The translations under genes were made by a program, and so were the position numbers. Shown here in pieces: positions 42,357-53,611 of a stretch of 64,000 nt of DNA. Source of the DNA: Micropterix aruncella (taxonomy: Eukaryota; Arthropoda; Insecta; Lepidoptera; Micropterigidae); the NCBI GenBank assembly GCA_944548615.1, contig OX155971.1, forward strand, positions 25,780,072 to 25,844,071, in the 5' to 3' direction. Position 1 is the first letter of the stretch; every line of letters starts with the position of its first letter. The notes beneath the pieces were generated by a model. That model was given only the letters and a program-made list of their open reading frames with translations. It made no database searches and was not told the origin of the DNA.

Positions 42357-43030
42357 GGAGTCAATAGGCCCTTGCTGAGTTGGCCACGAAGACCCATTCT
42401 GTTCAGGGTTGCCATGGTCACACTCACGGGTCAAAACCTATCCGACGGCCTCCACGCATAAAGTGCGAGCCTGGGTAGGACTCTGACCCTATGGTTAGTT
42501 TCCCCTGGGAATCAACCTTCTGGCTCTCATGGACGGTCTGCGCACCGTGCGGCGTGCGCCAATCGACTGTGCACTCTGACTAACAGTCTGGGGAGTCTGG
42601 AAGCAGTACGGTTTCCTATAGGGCGGGGGTGGATGCGGACCTTACGGCGACTGCTCTTGAAACGACCATCGGCTATCCGATCCTGGGTGAACAGCCGGGC
42701 AAAGGACGCTGTGGTCCGCGATAGATTCGGTATACACCGTTTCACCGCTTCGTAAGAGAGAGGACCGCGCAAGCGACCTCGAACTCGTAACCAATCGAGA
42801 GACTGAAGTAATCTGGTCACAATTGGAAGTAAGGGCGTGAGTGTAAGCCCGCCGGGTAACACTCCCGGCTATCTCACGGTTAAGGCGTTGGCCTCTTACG
42901 GGTTTGTGGCGGAGCTAGACGGTGGACTGTTTTGTCCAAGTCTTCTGCGCTCACTCCAGGGAGATAGAACGACTAATCGTTAAAACTTCCTGAGGTGACG
43001 GGCTCGCCCGCTGTAGTCGACAACCCTAAT
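42357..43030 (-). repeat. Family A, near full-length minus copy
   Basis: Runs from the inner end (GCCCTTGCTGAGTTGGCCAC) to the outer end (GTAGTCGACAACCC). The family frame is open for 111 codons here (42527-42862, read on the minus strand). With 16561-17252 it is the best-preserved copy. Confidence 0.82.
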
Positions 43031-43119
43031 TGTTTTTTCTTCTATTGGCCCCTGTGAATGCTGAAGCCTTTCATAGGGGCAGTAGCGGGTCCAGAGTCAA
43101 ATGGGGGGCGCTAAGGGAG

Positions 43120-43800
43120 TTAGTAGGTGTCAAATTGTGCGGGCGAACCCTTCACCCCAGGTTGGTATAACGATATATGGTCGTTCTCTCAGCCGTGGGA
43201 TGAACGTAGGGACTTTAGGACATAGACACTTGGAAGTGTCGACTACAACGGGCGAACCCGTCACCTTAGAAAGTTTTAACGATATTGGTTGTTCTGTCTC
43301 CCGTTACTTGAGCGTAGAAGACTTGCGGACGAAACAGTCCACTGTTTAGTTACGCCACTCGCCCGTAAGAGATAAACGCCTTACCGCGAGACATCCGTTG
43401 TGAACCCAGCGGGCTGTTACTCGTGCCCTTACTACTAGCTTCTGACCAATCAAATCTGACCTCGAACCTGTAACCAGCCGCGGCTGGTTACAGGTTCGAG
43501 GTCGCTTGCCCGGTCTTCCTTCTTACGTAGCCATGATTCAGTGTCTACCGAATCCATCGCAGACCTCAGCGTCCTTTGCCCGGCTGTTCACCGGGTATCG
43601 GGTAGCCGATTGATCGTTTCAAGAGCGGTTTCCATAAGGTTAACAACCACCTCCACTCTATAGGAAACAAGGTCGTTTCCCGACTTCCCGGGTAATCAGT
43701 TGGAATGCACAGCTGATTGACTGACGCCGCACGATGCGCAAAGAAGAACGACTCCCAGGGAAACTGACCCACAGGGCACCTAGGCTCCTACCCAGGCTCG
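43120..43800 (+). repeat. Family A, partial plus copy then a longer plus copy
   Basis: 43120-43217 resembles only the first ~100 bp of the family (GTGCGGGCGAACCCTTCACC). 43228-43800 is a longer plus copy (GTGTCGACTACAACGGGCGA ... ACCTAGGCTCCTACCCAGGC) with a local inverted duplication at 43465-43510 (GAACCTGTAACCAGCCGCGG / CTGGTTACAGGTTCGAGGTC). It faces the outer end of the minus copy at 43030. Confidence 0.75.
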
Positions 43801-44460
43801 AACTTCTACTTATTTTATTTATTTATTTTATTTTATTTATATTCGGTTAACAAACAGCGTTTATATATAACAAATACAACATATAACAATAAAACTATGA
43901 CTAATTATATGTTAACACTATTAATCGTTAATACTATGTGTACATTACATATCTCCGCTATTATACCTTATTTATACTTACATTTCTTTAACAGTGATTT
44001 ACGGATAGACAAAGAGAAAGAACAAAAAACAAATGAGAATGAAATTTTAAGAATGAAATTTTAAGATTATAACCATTATTAATTATTTTGTACCAAAAAT
44101 ATATTTTTAAAAATATTACAAAAAACCATTGATGTAAACCGTTTAAGGGATTAAGAGTCATTAGATGAAATAGGGAGGTCAAAGGACTGATAAGACTTTT
44201 TAATCGTTTCTTTAAAGTGACTTTTACCTGATGAAAAAATATCAATGTACGCGAATCTATCATTATACGTTCTCATATCTCTATTTATTAGGGAATGCTT
44301 CGTATAATTAGAGTTATATCTTTTTACATAAAACAGATGCGGTTTCCGGGTAATACGAGGAGGAGCCAGAATAGATACCTTTTCGGATAAAGGCCTTCTA
44401 CTTTTACAGGCCTTTTTCACTGGGGTGCTAAAGCAGTCTGGGCGGTCTGGCATAGTGTGG
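43801..44460 (-). pseudogene. LINE C-terminus and 3' UTR, probable
   Basis: The minus ORF 44453-44151 ends LFYVKRYNSNYTKHSLINRD, then MRTYNDRFAYIDIFSSGKSH and FKETIKKS. The pattern Y...H.L.NR....YN..F..IDIFS....F resembles the last residues of several LINE ORF2 proteins, including the one at 15698-15895. The element closes with a (TAAA)n-type tail at 43805-43835, adjoining family A. Confidence 0.6.
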
Positions 44461-45067
44461 CATTTTTATAAAATTTGCATAATAACGGAGAAATCAACAC
44501 AAATAAGAAAATCCAGGCCATCCAACAAAAAACTTCACATTTCGTTTGGGGTTTCTAACAGCGGATTTTAAAATGTTGTCTTTGCTCCTTGTATCACGAT
44601 GATCCGGCCATACAGTAGATAAGTCTTCAATAAATGACGTCAATATTGAATTCTTTTGACACGTTGGCTATCCACGAAAGCTTCTGCTAATTTCGATGTA
44701 TTATTTTGCCGGAGAATACATTTTGTTTCCTGTGATTATCATTTGTTCGCTACATTTCAGAGTTATTTAAATAAACGAGTCTATATTACGATGAAGAAAC
44801 TAATTAATTACAGAAAATATTTATTCTGTGATGTTTTACGGTTTTCGCTAAACTTTTGGCGATTGCCTGCGAAACATTTAGGAATTTCCAAGTTAATCAC
44901 AACATGTATATCTCGGTTTACCGATACCGCATTGTATGCAAAATATATGAGTGGGTTATCCAGTTTGTATTCATATTTATTAATAGATAGCAAATGACAT
45001 TATAGGCAGGTACATACATTTAAATGTTTATTTTTTAATGTTTTTTCTAAGTAGGTGGCTTGACAAT
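44461..45067. other. No supported gene
   Basis: The 113-codon ORF at 44656-44997 has scattered Cys and Leu/Tyr-rich sequence but no domain or splice evidence; an overlapping antisense ORF exists. Treated as chance. Confidence 0.35.
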
Positions 45068-45175
45068 GGCTTGGCCCGGTGACATAGTGGTTAGGTCGAC
45101 TGATTTTACATCGTAGTTTCCGAGATTTTAAGGCTTATGTTGGTGACCCGGATTCATTGCTCCCGGGTGTATGTC
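45068..45175 (+). repeat. Decayed tRNA-derived SINE head
   Basis: GGCCCGGTGACATAGTGGTT followed by AGGTCGACTG has the pol III A-box layout of tRNA-derived SINEs, and CCCGGATTCATTGCTCCCGG resembles a damaged B-box (GGTTCGATTCC). The downstream half is shared with 25427-25483. Confidence 0.55.
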
Positions 45176-45764
45176 TTTATATTTTATTGCGTTTTTTTTA
45201 AATATTACTGTGTGTTGTTATATCTACGATAAAAAAATCTTTCCTTACCTTTATTATGACTAGTATACTAATATGCTAATCAAATGAATATGAACTAGAA
45301 ATAGAACAGGAACTAGACATATTCTCAATGAGCAAAAACGAGTTTATCAGAGCGGTAATAGAAAAGACCTTAAAAGATTGAACAGATAAATACCTGTGCA
45401 GAATAACACACTCTCATATATACACAACTATGACACATACACGTAGATGTACTTACACACACCCATTAAACACACATCACAATCACACACATAAACACAC
45501 TCATCCTACTCTATCATACACACTCACAAATCGAGAGAACATGATAATATAACATAATATATAAATATTATTATACAACATCACGCACATTAACTGTAAA
45601 TTACCAGGAGACTATTTTGGCCGTAATATTGTTATTATTATTTATTAACTTAAGACCCGAGCGCTGTTTTCCTCTTTTGTTGAAATAAAAAAAAAATAAA
45701 AAAAACAATAAAAAATTATATGATTAAGTACATTTGTGAATATTATTATTATTACAGTCTTACT
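45176..45764. other. Possible LINE C-terminal scrap, then AC-rich sequence
   Basis: 45285-45380 can be read as ELDIFSMSKNEFIRAVIEKT, similar to the DIFS....F terminal motif of the LINEs at 15700 and 44190. From 45410 to 45540 the sequence is ACACAC-rich. No gene. Confidence 0.35.
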
Positions 45765-46229
45765 TGAAAGATTTCTAGAACGCAGGTAGTCGAAATTAAA
45801 CATCGTCAGAATGGCACCGTACGACATAACTATTCAGCCCCTATAGTAAATAGCCTAGGCGTTCCACAGGGTTCTATTTTGGGCCAAATTTTATTTTTAG
45901 TGTACGTCAACGACTTGCCAATAAATTTCAAAAAAATAGACGTAACAATGTTTGCAGACGACACAAGCCTAGTAGCTGTGGGTAAGGATACACTCGAATT
46001 GCAGTCAAAGTCAAACTATATTTTATCCAAGCTTTATATAGGATTCAACAGCAATAACCTTGCTTTAAATGCTTTAAAAAGCAACTTTATTTATTTTTCA
46101 AATTCCAAAAACAGAAATCGTGACCAACCAATACATTTATCGATTAATAATTATGCAGTCCCTCAAACCGCATGTGTTAGATCCTTAGATGTGTCTATTA
46201 CTGTCATCATTCAGACCAGATTCGACTAA
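45765..46229 (+). pseudogene. LINE reverse transcriptase fragment (motifs B-C)
   Basis: VVEIKHRQNGTVRHNYSAPI, then VNSLGVPQGSILGQILFLVY and KIDVTMFADDTSLVAVGKDT include the motif B/4 PQGS and an intact FADDT box. The frame stays open for 116 codons and ends at TAA. Both the fingers region and the thumb to 3' end are missing. Confidence 0.82.
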
Positions 46230-47389
46230 AACAATGTAATCTGATAATAAAATTCCTACAACTAGAATCAAGACACGATAATAAAATCATAGTTAGAGGA
46301 ACGGAATTTTCGCAAAAAAAAAATCGCAAAAAGAAAATTGAAAATATCGAAATTTCGCTGATTTTTTTTATATACTGTATATAAAACAACTTTTTAATAG
46401 ATTAGTTAAAAGCTAATATTGTTGTACTTTCAATAATTGACCATTTAGAATCGTTCTGTCCGTAACGGAGAAATTATATTTAATAAAGAATCGTTCTGCT
46501 TCTACGTTGTTCAACTAACAGTGTAGAAGTTTCTAACTCTGTAACGCTGCTTCGGCAAAGGTTGAAATGCAGCATTTAGTATCCTAGAATATGTTATTAA
46601 AATTAGCATCTTCATTCCTATTTACTGGTTGAAGCATTAGGCGATGAAAATAAGTATACCCATCAATCAGCTCATTTTGAGCTAGTTCTCTGGAAAAAAG
46701 GATTTTTTGAGAAGTTTTCTAGTAATGTATTTTGTTTTAAGGTGGTGACACAGCCACAGATGGGCAAAATAACTGACCAATATAAAAGTAGGCTTCATTT
46801 GTTGTACTTAATTTCATCTGCAGGGAAATTTTGGTGAAACTTTTTTCAGGTGCGTATTTTCGCATTTCTACAAATTTCAATAAATTTCTCATAAATTCGC
46901 ATCTATTTCGTAAAAACGAAAATTCCGTACTCAAATCATAGTGAAGCACTACTAGACATGCTTATCGTTTCCACTTAGATAAATATTGAAAATGCTAGGC
47001 TATGACTTACCTAGTAGACGTAGTCTACTATAATTATATCGAAAAAGTGCTGATGTAAAATTATCAAAAATGTGAAAATATACTGAAGTAGGATGACCAT
47101 GATACTAGAAATAAGCAAATACATGATGAATAACCTTCGCTTTTAAACAGAGACATCACGTTTACTTAGCACTACAGTTAGGTACATAACTTATTTGATG
47201 ATAATGTTGTAAGCATAGAACCTGATCTTAAATACATTATTCAAACAAGTGTTATAAGTTATCAGTTAATTCTGTCGCTAAACTGCTAAAAACAAAAGTT
47301 TATAATTGAAATACTAAGCAAAACTTGAAGAATTGCAATAAAAATATAGATATAGGATACCTATCTATGTATGTCTTTTTGGTAGTATA
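46230..47389. other. AT-rich, no gene; loose inverted phrases
   Basis: ACGGAATTTTCG at 46300 and CGAAAATTCCGT at 46918 are inverted, next to CATAGTTAGAGG and CATAGTGAAGCACT. They may mark a small hAT-type element of ~670 bp, but the ends could not be defined. Confidence 0.35.
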
Positions 47390-47560
47390 TACAGGTGAAT
47401 TTTAATCAACCGGATTCCTTAAAGTGGGTGAATAAGTACGAGCAAATGAACAGCTCTTGACAAAATAAAGTGTCATCTAGCGGTTGGTAAAATATCGCGA
47501 GTAAACGCTAAAATATCGCGATATTGTACCTACCGCTAGATGGCGCTGACGATCAACGCT
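47390..47560. mobile_element. Foldback element fragment, family of 8780-9148
   Basis: CTTAAAGTGGGTGAATAAGT at 47419 matches the arm of the element at 8780. The centre is an inverted repeat, TGTCATCTAGCGGTTGGTAA...TACCTACCGCTAGATGGCGC, with ATATCGCGATAT at the axis. The right arm is missing. Confidence 0.65.
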
Positions 47561-47889
47561 TTTTATAGTTAAAAAAATATATTTTTCGAATAAAATTAAA
47601 AATATATATTTTATTTTTATTTTTCCACATATTATTATGTGTTCCACATATTATTATGTTAGTGTGCACAAAAGTTATAGCTAATCAACCAAAAAAAAGA
47701 TATGATCCATTTTTGATCAGGAAATAGGTACACAATGAACCCCTGATAGTGATCGTGTCAAGTGACTGATAGCACGAGTAGTATATTTTAGTATTTTGTA
47801 GTATTACCGTAATAATAAAATGTCTATTTTCCAATATGATGTAGTTTTATCTCAAATACGGCGGTATTTTTAAAAAATGCGTCGCTTTT
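47561..47889. other. AT-rich spacer, no gene seen
   Basis: No feature recognised. Confidence 0.4.
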
Positions 47890-48255
47890 ATAAGAGATAT
47901 TCCAACCAAAATTTCACAGTGTAGTTCGGCCCTACGACGAATCTGTACCGAATTTCAAGTCTCTAACTGCAATATTTCGAGATTGAATTTTGACTAGCGC
48001 GCCTTCTGGTGGACCGATTTCAACAACAATCTTTTCAAATCTTGCCATGACCGAATTCAGTTCAATCAGATGAAGCGTTTAACAGCTATCGTAGAGGAAT
48101 ACACACAGACACACATTCACAGACACACATTCACAGATACACAGATACACACACAGACTCACAGAGAGACTACAGTCTAGAAATATTCCTAATTGTCTCG
48201 GGGGGGGGGGGGGGGGGGCGAGGGTCGAAATGGATATTTCGTCTTCATATTATTT
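47890..48255 (+). repeat. Repeat family D, fullest copy
   Basis: Same blocks as 3770-4140, ending in a run of 19 Gs at 48200-48218 and ATGGATATTTCGTCTTCAT. It includes an expanded ACACATTCACAGAC microsatellite (48105-48165). Confidence 0.7.
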
Positions 48256-48627
48256 TTGTCTTCATATCATCCTAATTTTTTTCAATCATATTTTAAATTA
48301 CCTGCAATTATTTATTGATGATTTTTAAAACATTGTTTCGTTTTTCGGTTAGGTAACTAAGGTAATTTTATTACAATTAAGTACAATATTGTTTGATTGA
48401 TTTCTCAAGATGTTAATAATTAAAATATATTGTCTGCCTTAGAAAAGGCGGCAGCCTAGTTAGGATTTGACTATTGTATATTGCAACTGTTGCAAATTTA
48501 AAAATGAGTAAATTAATTTGAATTTGAATTTGATCAATTTTTTGTGACTCAAAAACATTTCAGCATAAATTTTGGACATTTCAAAGTGGCTCAATTTCTC
48601 ATTGATTATTTTTTTTTATTATTTCAG
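48256..48627. other. Intron or intergenic sequence with a retroposon 3' end at 48430-48530
   Basis: TGTCTGCCTTAGAAAAGGCG...GTTAGGATTTGAC...(TTGAAT)n is a family-F-like retroposon tail. The stretch ends with the polypyrimidine tract and acceptor TTATTATTTCAG at 48627. Confidence 0.55.
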
Positions 48628-49359
48628 TATCTATTCCTTGTGATGGTGGCAACGGCGGCTGCATCTTTAGAGCCAAAAGATTCACCGTACAACCATCCTG
48701 AGGTAACATCGTACGATGTCCCAATATATGGCACGCAGGACCGCGGTTTTATCAACCGGTTCAAAAGCACCGATGAAGACAACGAGATCCCACACATATC
48801 CACAGCGCTAGAATTACCGAAGGAAGATTCATATAATCCACCGTTGATAACCACTTATTTCTACACACCGGACAAAGAATACAATGGTCAAAAACCGGTA
48901 AAAGTCGTAGAATTAATGCAAGTGCCTCAAGATGTTTATATGTACGATATCCCTAAAGTGCAGTTCGAGTTAGAAGCGGACAGACCGTACAGCACAGACA
49001 ACGAAAACGGATACCGCTTCGATAGAAAATCCAGCTTTCAGAACTCTTTCCACAAAGCAGGCGAAGAAAAGGTGGAAGACAACGGAGCGGGAAGACACTA
49101 TTCGCGGCATTACTCGCACCAGTACGACAATTCCCAAAAGCACTCAAGCACCTTTAACTACAAGACCAGTGGAAGTCTGTTTAAGAACTCTCCGTTCTTC
49201 GCGCGCCTGGAGCGACTATTCCAGGACAGCGGACCCACGATCTTCGTGCAGAACCCAACGGATCCCCAGGTGAACCAGCAACAGTTTCAAACTGCGTTCT
49301 TCAACCGGGATTCAAGCAAATGGAATAATGAATGGAGGAGCTACAATGTGAAATTTTAG
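48628..49359 (+). CDS. Probable secreted protein, terminal exon
   Basis: After a strong acceptor (TTTTTTTTATTATTTCAG, phase 0) the exon encodes 243 residues and a TAG stop. It begins YLFLVMVATAAASLEPKDSP, which reads as the hydrophobic core and cleavage region (AAA|S) of a signal peptide. The initiator and first residues would then lie in an upstream exon, a layout common in insect secreted and cuticle protein genes. The mature part is hydrophilic, Tyr/Asn/Ser/Pro-rich, with repeated YN.P/Y.T/P motifs (EDSYNPPLITTYFYTPDKEY), a KxVELMQVPQDVYMYDIPKV segment and a His/Tyr-rich stretch (YSRHYSHQYDNSQKHSSTFN). No known enzyme domain, no transmembrane segment and few cysteines. It is GC-richer than its flanks and free of frame damage, so it looks under selection. 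I do not recognise the family; an extracellular matrix, cuticle or chorion-associated role is only a guess. Confidence 0.75.
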   Translation, partial: YLFLVMVATAAASLEPKDSPYNHPEVTSYDVPIYGTQDRGFINRFKSTDEDNEIPHISTALELPKEDSYNPPLITTYFYTPDKEYNGQKPVKVVELMQVPQDVYMYDIPKVQFELEADRPYSTDNENGYRFDRKSSFQNSFHKAGEEKVEDNGAGRHYSRHYSHQYDNSQKHSSTFNYKTSGSLFKNSPFFARLERLFQDSGPTIFVQNPTDPQVNQQQFQTAFFNRDSSKWNNEWRSYNVKF

Positions 49360-50075
49360 AATGCGACTGAATAGTAATTTAATTTTAATGAAACATGCAT
49401 TTAATACGTTGAAAGAATATAGGTTACGAATAATTTAAAATTGGAGTTTAAATCCGGCTCAAAGGACCAAAATATTTAGGTGGGGATATGATATGGCTTG
49501 AGGACACGCATTGTAAGACGGATTTGCCAACGTATTGCTAACGAGATTAAAGAATTGGAAAGAAGAAGAAGTACGATTTTCACTGATTTCAACTATTATG
49601 TGAAATTGTAGATTGCGACTGAATAGTAATTTAATTTCAATAAAACATGCATTTAAGACGTTAGAAGAATATAGGTTAGGAATAATTTAAAATTGGAGTT
49701 TATATCCGACTCAAAGGACCAGAATAGTTTAGTGGGGTTGTGAAAGATGTTTGAGGACAAGTACTGCAAGGTTAGTCAGCGCACGGGAAACTAGATTAAA
49801 AATGGGAAAGAAGGAGAAGTCTTGCTACTCAATGTAAAATTTTAGAATGCGACTGAATAGTAATTTAATTTTAATATAAAATGCATTAAGACATAGAAAG
49901 AATATAGGTTATTAATAATTTAGAATTGGGAATTAAATCCGACTCGAAGGACCAATATATTTTGGTGGGGTTAGATGGTTTAATTACATGTACTGCAAGA
50001 AAGACTATTTAACCTACTGCAAATGAGGTTATAGAATGGGAAAGAACAGAAGACTTGAATGAGTATATTTTAGTA
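49346..50075 (+). repeat. Three tandem copies of the gene's 3' end (~240 bp)
   Basis: Copies start at 49346, 49598 and 49832 with ATGTGAAATTTTAGAATGCG (diverged in copies 2 and 3) and share GACTGAATAGTAATTTAATT, AGAATATAGGTTA and AAATCCG.CTC.AAGGACCA in order. Copy 1 includes the last codons and stop of the CDS; the others repeat that stop region within the 3' flank. An AATAAA lies in copy 2 (49639-49644). Confidence 0.85.
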
Positions 50076-50426
50076 AGTGGATCGGAACGGTTAACTATTA
50101 AGTTTGGTTTATCTGATAACACGAGATCAAGTCTCGGCCATTAGTATTGTATATGCCGTTAAATAGCTGGAGCCTGCGTAAAGTCATATGATCCAGGAGA
50201 GTTTCAGCTTAACTGCCAGAGAAGCTTGACGAAATAAGTCTGCACATTTCGTGTTATGTCCAAGTAATTGATGAAGCGTTTAAATTACCTAACATTAGAT
50301 TAATCTAGTGATAAATTTTCACTACAAGGTTCACATGCCTAAAAAACTTTTTGGCAGCCCGATAAACTATCTCCAAATATGTTGTTATTGACTCTCGGGG
50401 GGAGATATACAACGCAAAAGTTGACT
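50076..50426. other. No gene seen
   Basis: Sequence between the tandem repeats and the LINE; no recognised feature. Confidence 0.4.
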
Positions 50427-52083
50427 GATGCTTTTAACTAAACCCCTCAGTATGTTATTTAATATGTCGTTAAGTAATGGTGTCTTCCCTGAATGCTATA
50501 AAATGGCAAAAATAGCGCCGGTCTTTAAAAAAGGTGATATACATAATATAAAAAATTATCGACCCATATCTTTATTGACCGTATTCGCTAAGGTCCTAGA
50601 AAAAATAATAGAAGTCAGGATACGTGAGTTTTTGAAGAAAAATAATATTTTGAGCAACACACAATTTGGTTTTATGAAAAAGAAATCGACCCAACAGGCA
50701 ATATTGAAGTGTTACAATCAAATCCATACATGTCTAAATATGAAAAGGTATTCGGCTGCCATTTTTTGTGACCTCAGTCGAGCATTTGATTGCGTCCAAA
50801 CCGATCTTCTACTTGCAAAATTAGACTGTTATGGCATCCGAGGTACGGCAAATAATCTATTCAAGACTTATCTGCGGAACAGAATGCAAAAAGTGGAAAT
50901 AGCAAATATTGGCAGAGATCTGATCGAGTCCGTCGAAATACTTACTGTCAATATTGGAGTACCCCAAGGATCAATTCTTGGACCGTTGCTTTTCATTATT
51001 TACATAAATGACCTGAGTCCAAATCTATCTAAATGTGAAGTCCCCCAATTTGCAGACGATACTAGCGCTGTAGTTGAAGCTGACAACATAAATACGCTCA
51101 CTGCCAATATCAATACATCTCTTGGTGAACTTGTTGATTGGTTTAATGCGAACAAGATGTCTCTAAATATGTCTATAACTGTTATTTTAAATTTTAATAG
51201 CAAGACATCATTTATAAAAGTTAACTACCAGGTTGAACTTGCGGAATCAGTTAAATTCCTCGGACTACATCTGGATGGAAAGATGCATGGAATCTACATA
51301 TAGAGCATGTTAAGTCAAATCTTTCGTCAGACTGCTATGCTCTATAACGCATCAGAAGTTGTTTGGAGAGTACTGAAGTAATATCGGCCTATTACGCGCT
51401 AGTTGAATCACACCTGCGCTATGGTATTCTTTTATGGGGTAATGTAGCGCACATCAACAGTGTATTCACTCTCCAGAAAAGAGCCATACGTGCGATAGTA
51501 GGTATTGGTCCACGGCAGTCATGTCTTGAACACTTCCAAAAACTAGGGATATTGACCGTATATGCGATTTTTGCTCAAGAAGCTCTTTGCTAATTCTATT
51601 GCAATAAGAGCTCGGCAATATCCCACGAGGAAGTAGGAAGACACCAGGAATAAAATCCTGTATATCCAACCGTTCGTAGCACGTGCTGTCAAGTTCCAGG
51701 CGACTAGTCGATACTTAGGCCTCAAACTGTTCAATAAATTGCCCGAAAGATTAAAAGCGATTAAAAACATCGATATTTTCAAGAGATCCATCCGAGTCTA
51801 TTTGCTTAAAATCAACATGTATGCTCATAACGACTTCTTAAAATATTTCGAAAATACATAGCATCGTATCTACCCATTTAATCTAATACATATTATTTAC
51901 CGTTAATTGTTTTGTTGTAAAATGTTATCATATAGTCTTTGTTTTTGTAAATTGGTAAGTTTAAAGTTATATATTGTATATCATCTCTTGGCTAACTTGA
52001 GTAACTAGTTTAAGATTAATTACTGTCATTCCTACACAATTGTATGATTGTATTGGAAATAAATAATTTTTATCTTTTTTTAA
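50427..52083 (+). pseudogene. LINE ORF2, RT to C-terminus, 5' truncated
   Basis: The best-preserved LINE in the window. 50428-51303 gives FKKGDIHNIKNYRPISLLTV, then TQFGFMKKKSTQQAI, AAIFCDLSRAFDCVQTDLLL (motif A), VNIGVPQGSILGPLLFIIYI (motif B/4), CEVPQFADDTSAVVEADNIN (intact catalytic FADDT) and SVKFLGLHLDGKM. One frameshift follows at ~51300, and the frame resumes at 51363 with VESHLRYGILLWGNVAHINS and VFTLQKRAIRAIVGIGPRQS. Another shift leads to the end ATSRYLGLKLFNKLPERLKA and a TAG at ~51860. The 3' UTR runs to ATAAATAATTTTTATC at 52070. The clade is the same as the copies at 17731 and 58475, judging by YGILLWG and TLQKRAIR. No ORF1 or endonuclease. Confidence 0.88.
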
Positions 52084-52539
52084 CCCTAAATTTTAACAGA
52101 TGTTCTCGGTTCCAGTTTTTTATTCTTCCATACGACATGCTTAGAACATTTTGGACATCGCTACTAGGGTCTAACCCACGGAGCAGCTAACCAGGTCTAA
52201 CCGCAGGCTTTGTAGATGGATGCCGTTGTTTCCAGATATCTTCGAAATACTTCATACTTAGCATCCAATAATTCGCTATTTTAAACACTAGAATTGAGAA
52301 AGGGGTCAGTTACATATATCACCTCATGACTGTTATTTAATCAAGGGCCAGTTCATTGGTTTTACTCTTGTCTAGGGTGTAATTGATCATGTAGCCTATT
52401 GTATATGGTGGAATTGATCATGGAGACACTCTTTTCTTCAGCATTTTGGAATGTACATGCTGGGTAAACGACGTTTTTATAAGAGAAGTACGGCACACAA
52501 AAAGGTGAAACTATAATTGTGTGTACTCTTCAATGTCAA
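52084..52539. other. No clear gene; possible 3' remnant of the adjacent minus-strand LINE
   Basis: No readable motif. By position it could be the 3' UTR of the LINE at 52540-53590. Confidence 0.35.
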
Positions 52540-53590
52540 TCGTTTGCGAGACACACCGTTCATCTTCTTTTTCTTCTGATACCATGTCTGCCACCGAGAG
52601 TTTGTTATCATATTGGCTATTACAAATTAATTGGCCGTTGCTCGAAACAAGGATGTCGTAGATTTCTAAAGCCACTCCCGTAGATTACGTAGCCAAGATT
52701 CTTCATTCCAGACCTCTTCTCCCAGCGATTTTGTCTTGAAGAGATGCATAATGTTCTATTTTTGGAATAACGTATGTCTTTATGGTCTTAATCATTTTCA
52801 TGGTCTTTATTGTCCTGTTAACCATAAAGGTTTTTATGTCTATCCATGTCTTTAAGGTTTTAGTCATGGCCTTTATCATCCTCTATATTTTCGTGTGCTT
52901 GCTTAAACGCTTTTAGACAACTTGATAACTGACTCTGACGACCTATGTTATACATGGTATCTACCGATAAGCCTACATTTCGAAGGCGTCAAGCTTTCTT
53001 GACAGCGTGTCTGTAAGTGTCTAGCGTTCCATCTCATATAGTTATAGTAAAAATACGCAGCATCTTAAAAATCTGATCTTCAGGTGTAGGTTGATATTTT
53101 TTCCGCAAAATACCTCATTCACTTAAAATTATGCACATCTAGATCTTTGAATGGGATTTTTTATTACCTTTTCCATATCCCAGTTGGCGTTCAAACTGCA
53201 GCACAGGTAAATAATGCTATTTTTTAATATTTATTATTTTTTTCCCACTCTAATTTCATACACTGTAACTGTGTTTACAGGTACTTGAATGATTATCAAG
53301 TACTTTTTTTTGTGGTGTTCAACTTCAACTTATATTCATCGCATACTTTTGTAACATTGTCAATGGGGTGGTCTTCTACGCTTCTGGCAAGTAGAACAGA
53401 GTCTTCTGCTTTCCTTTATGGTTGATGTACGTCATTTACCCATCTTCCTCTTTCGGGATTTATGTGGTGCTTTCTTAATAATGAACTTGAAGTAAGTATT
53501 GAAAAGAAAGGGTGATATTATGCAACCCTGTCTGACTTCGCGCCGTATCTCCACCTCTTCAGAAATATTCTGGCCAACCTTAATGTGCCT
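52540..53590 (-). pseudogene. LINE relic with RQGC-type reverse transcriptase
   Basis: The minus strand from 53575 reads EVEIRREVRQGCIISPFLFN then TYFKFIIKKA, corresponding to motif B/4 of the VRQGCxLSPxLFNxYxExI type found in a LINE group unlike the Jockey-like copies here. Further on come DDVHQP-region remnants, SVLLARSVEDHPIDNVTKVC and DEYKLKLN. A C-terminal K.AGRRGLE...ILAT...GV segment near 52680 follows. Heavily frameshifted; the active-site YADD itself is not intact. Confidence 0.7.
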
Positions 53591-53611
53591 CTTTGGTGCC
53601 AGTAGGGATTA

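Noticed and set aside
44656..44997. 113-codon ORF
   Set aside because: AT-biased composition, overlapping antisense ORF, no domain or splice signals.
45068..45175. Functional tRNA gene
   Set aside because: Only the A-box part is good; the acceptor stem, anticodon arm and intact B-box cannot be folded, so SINE is the better call.
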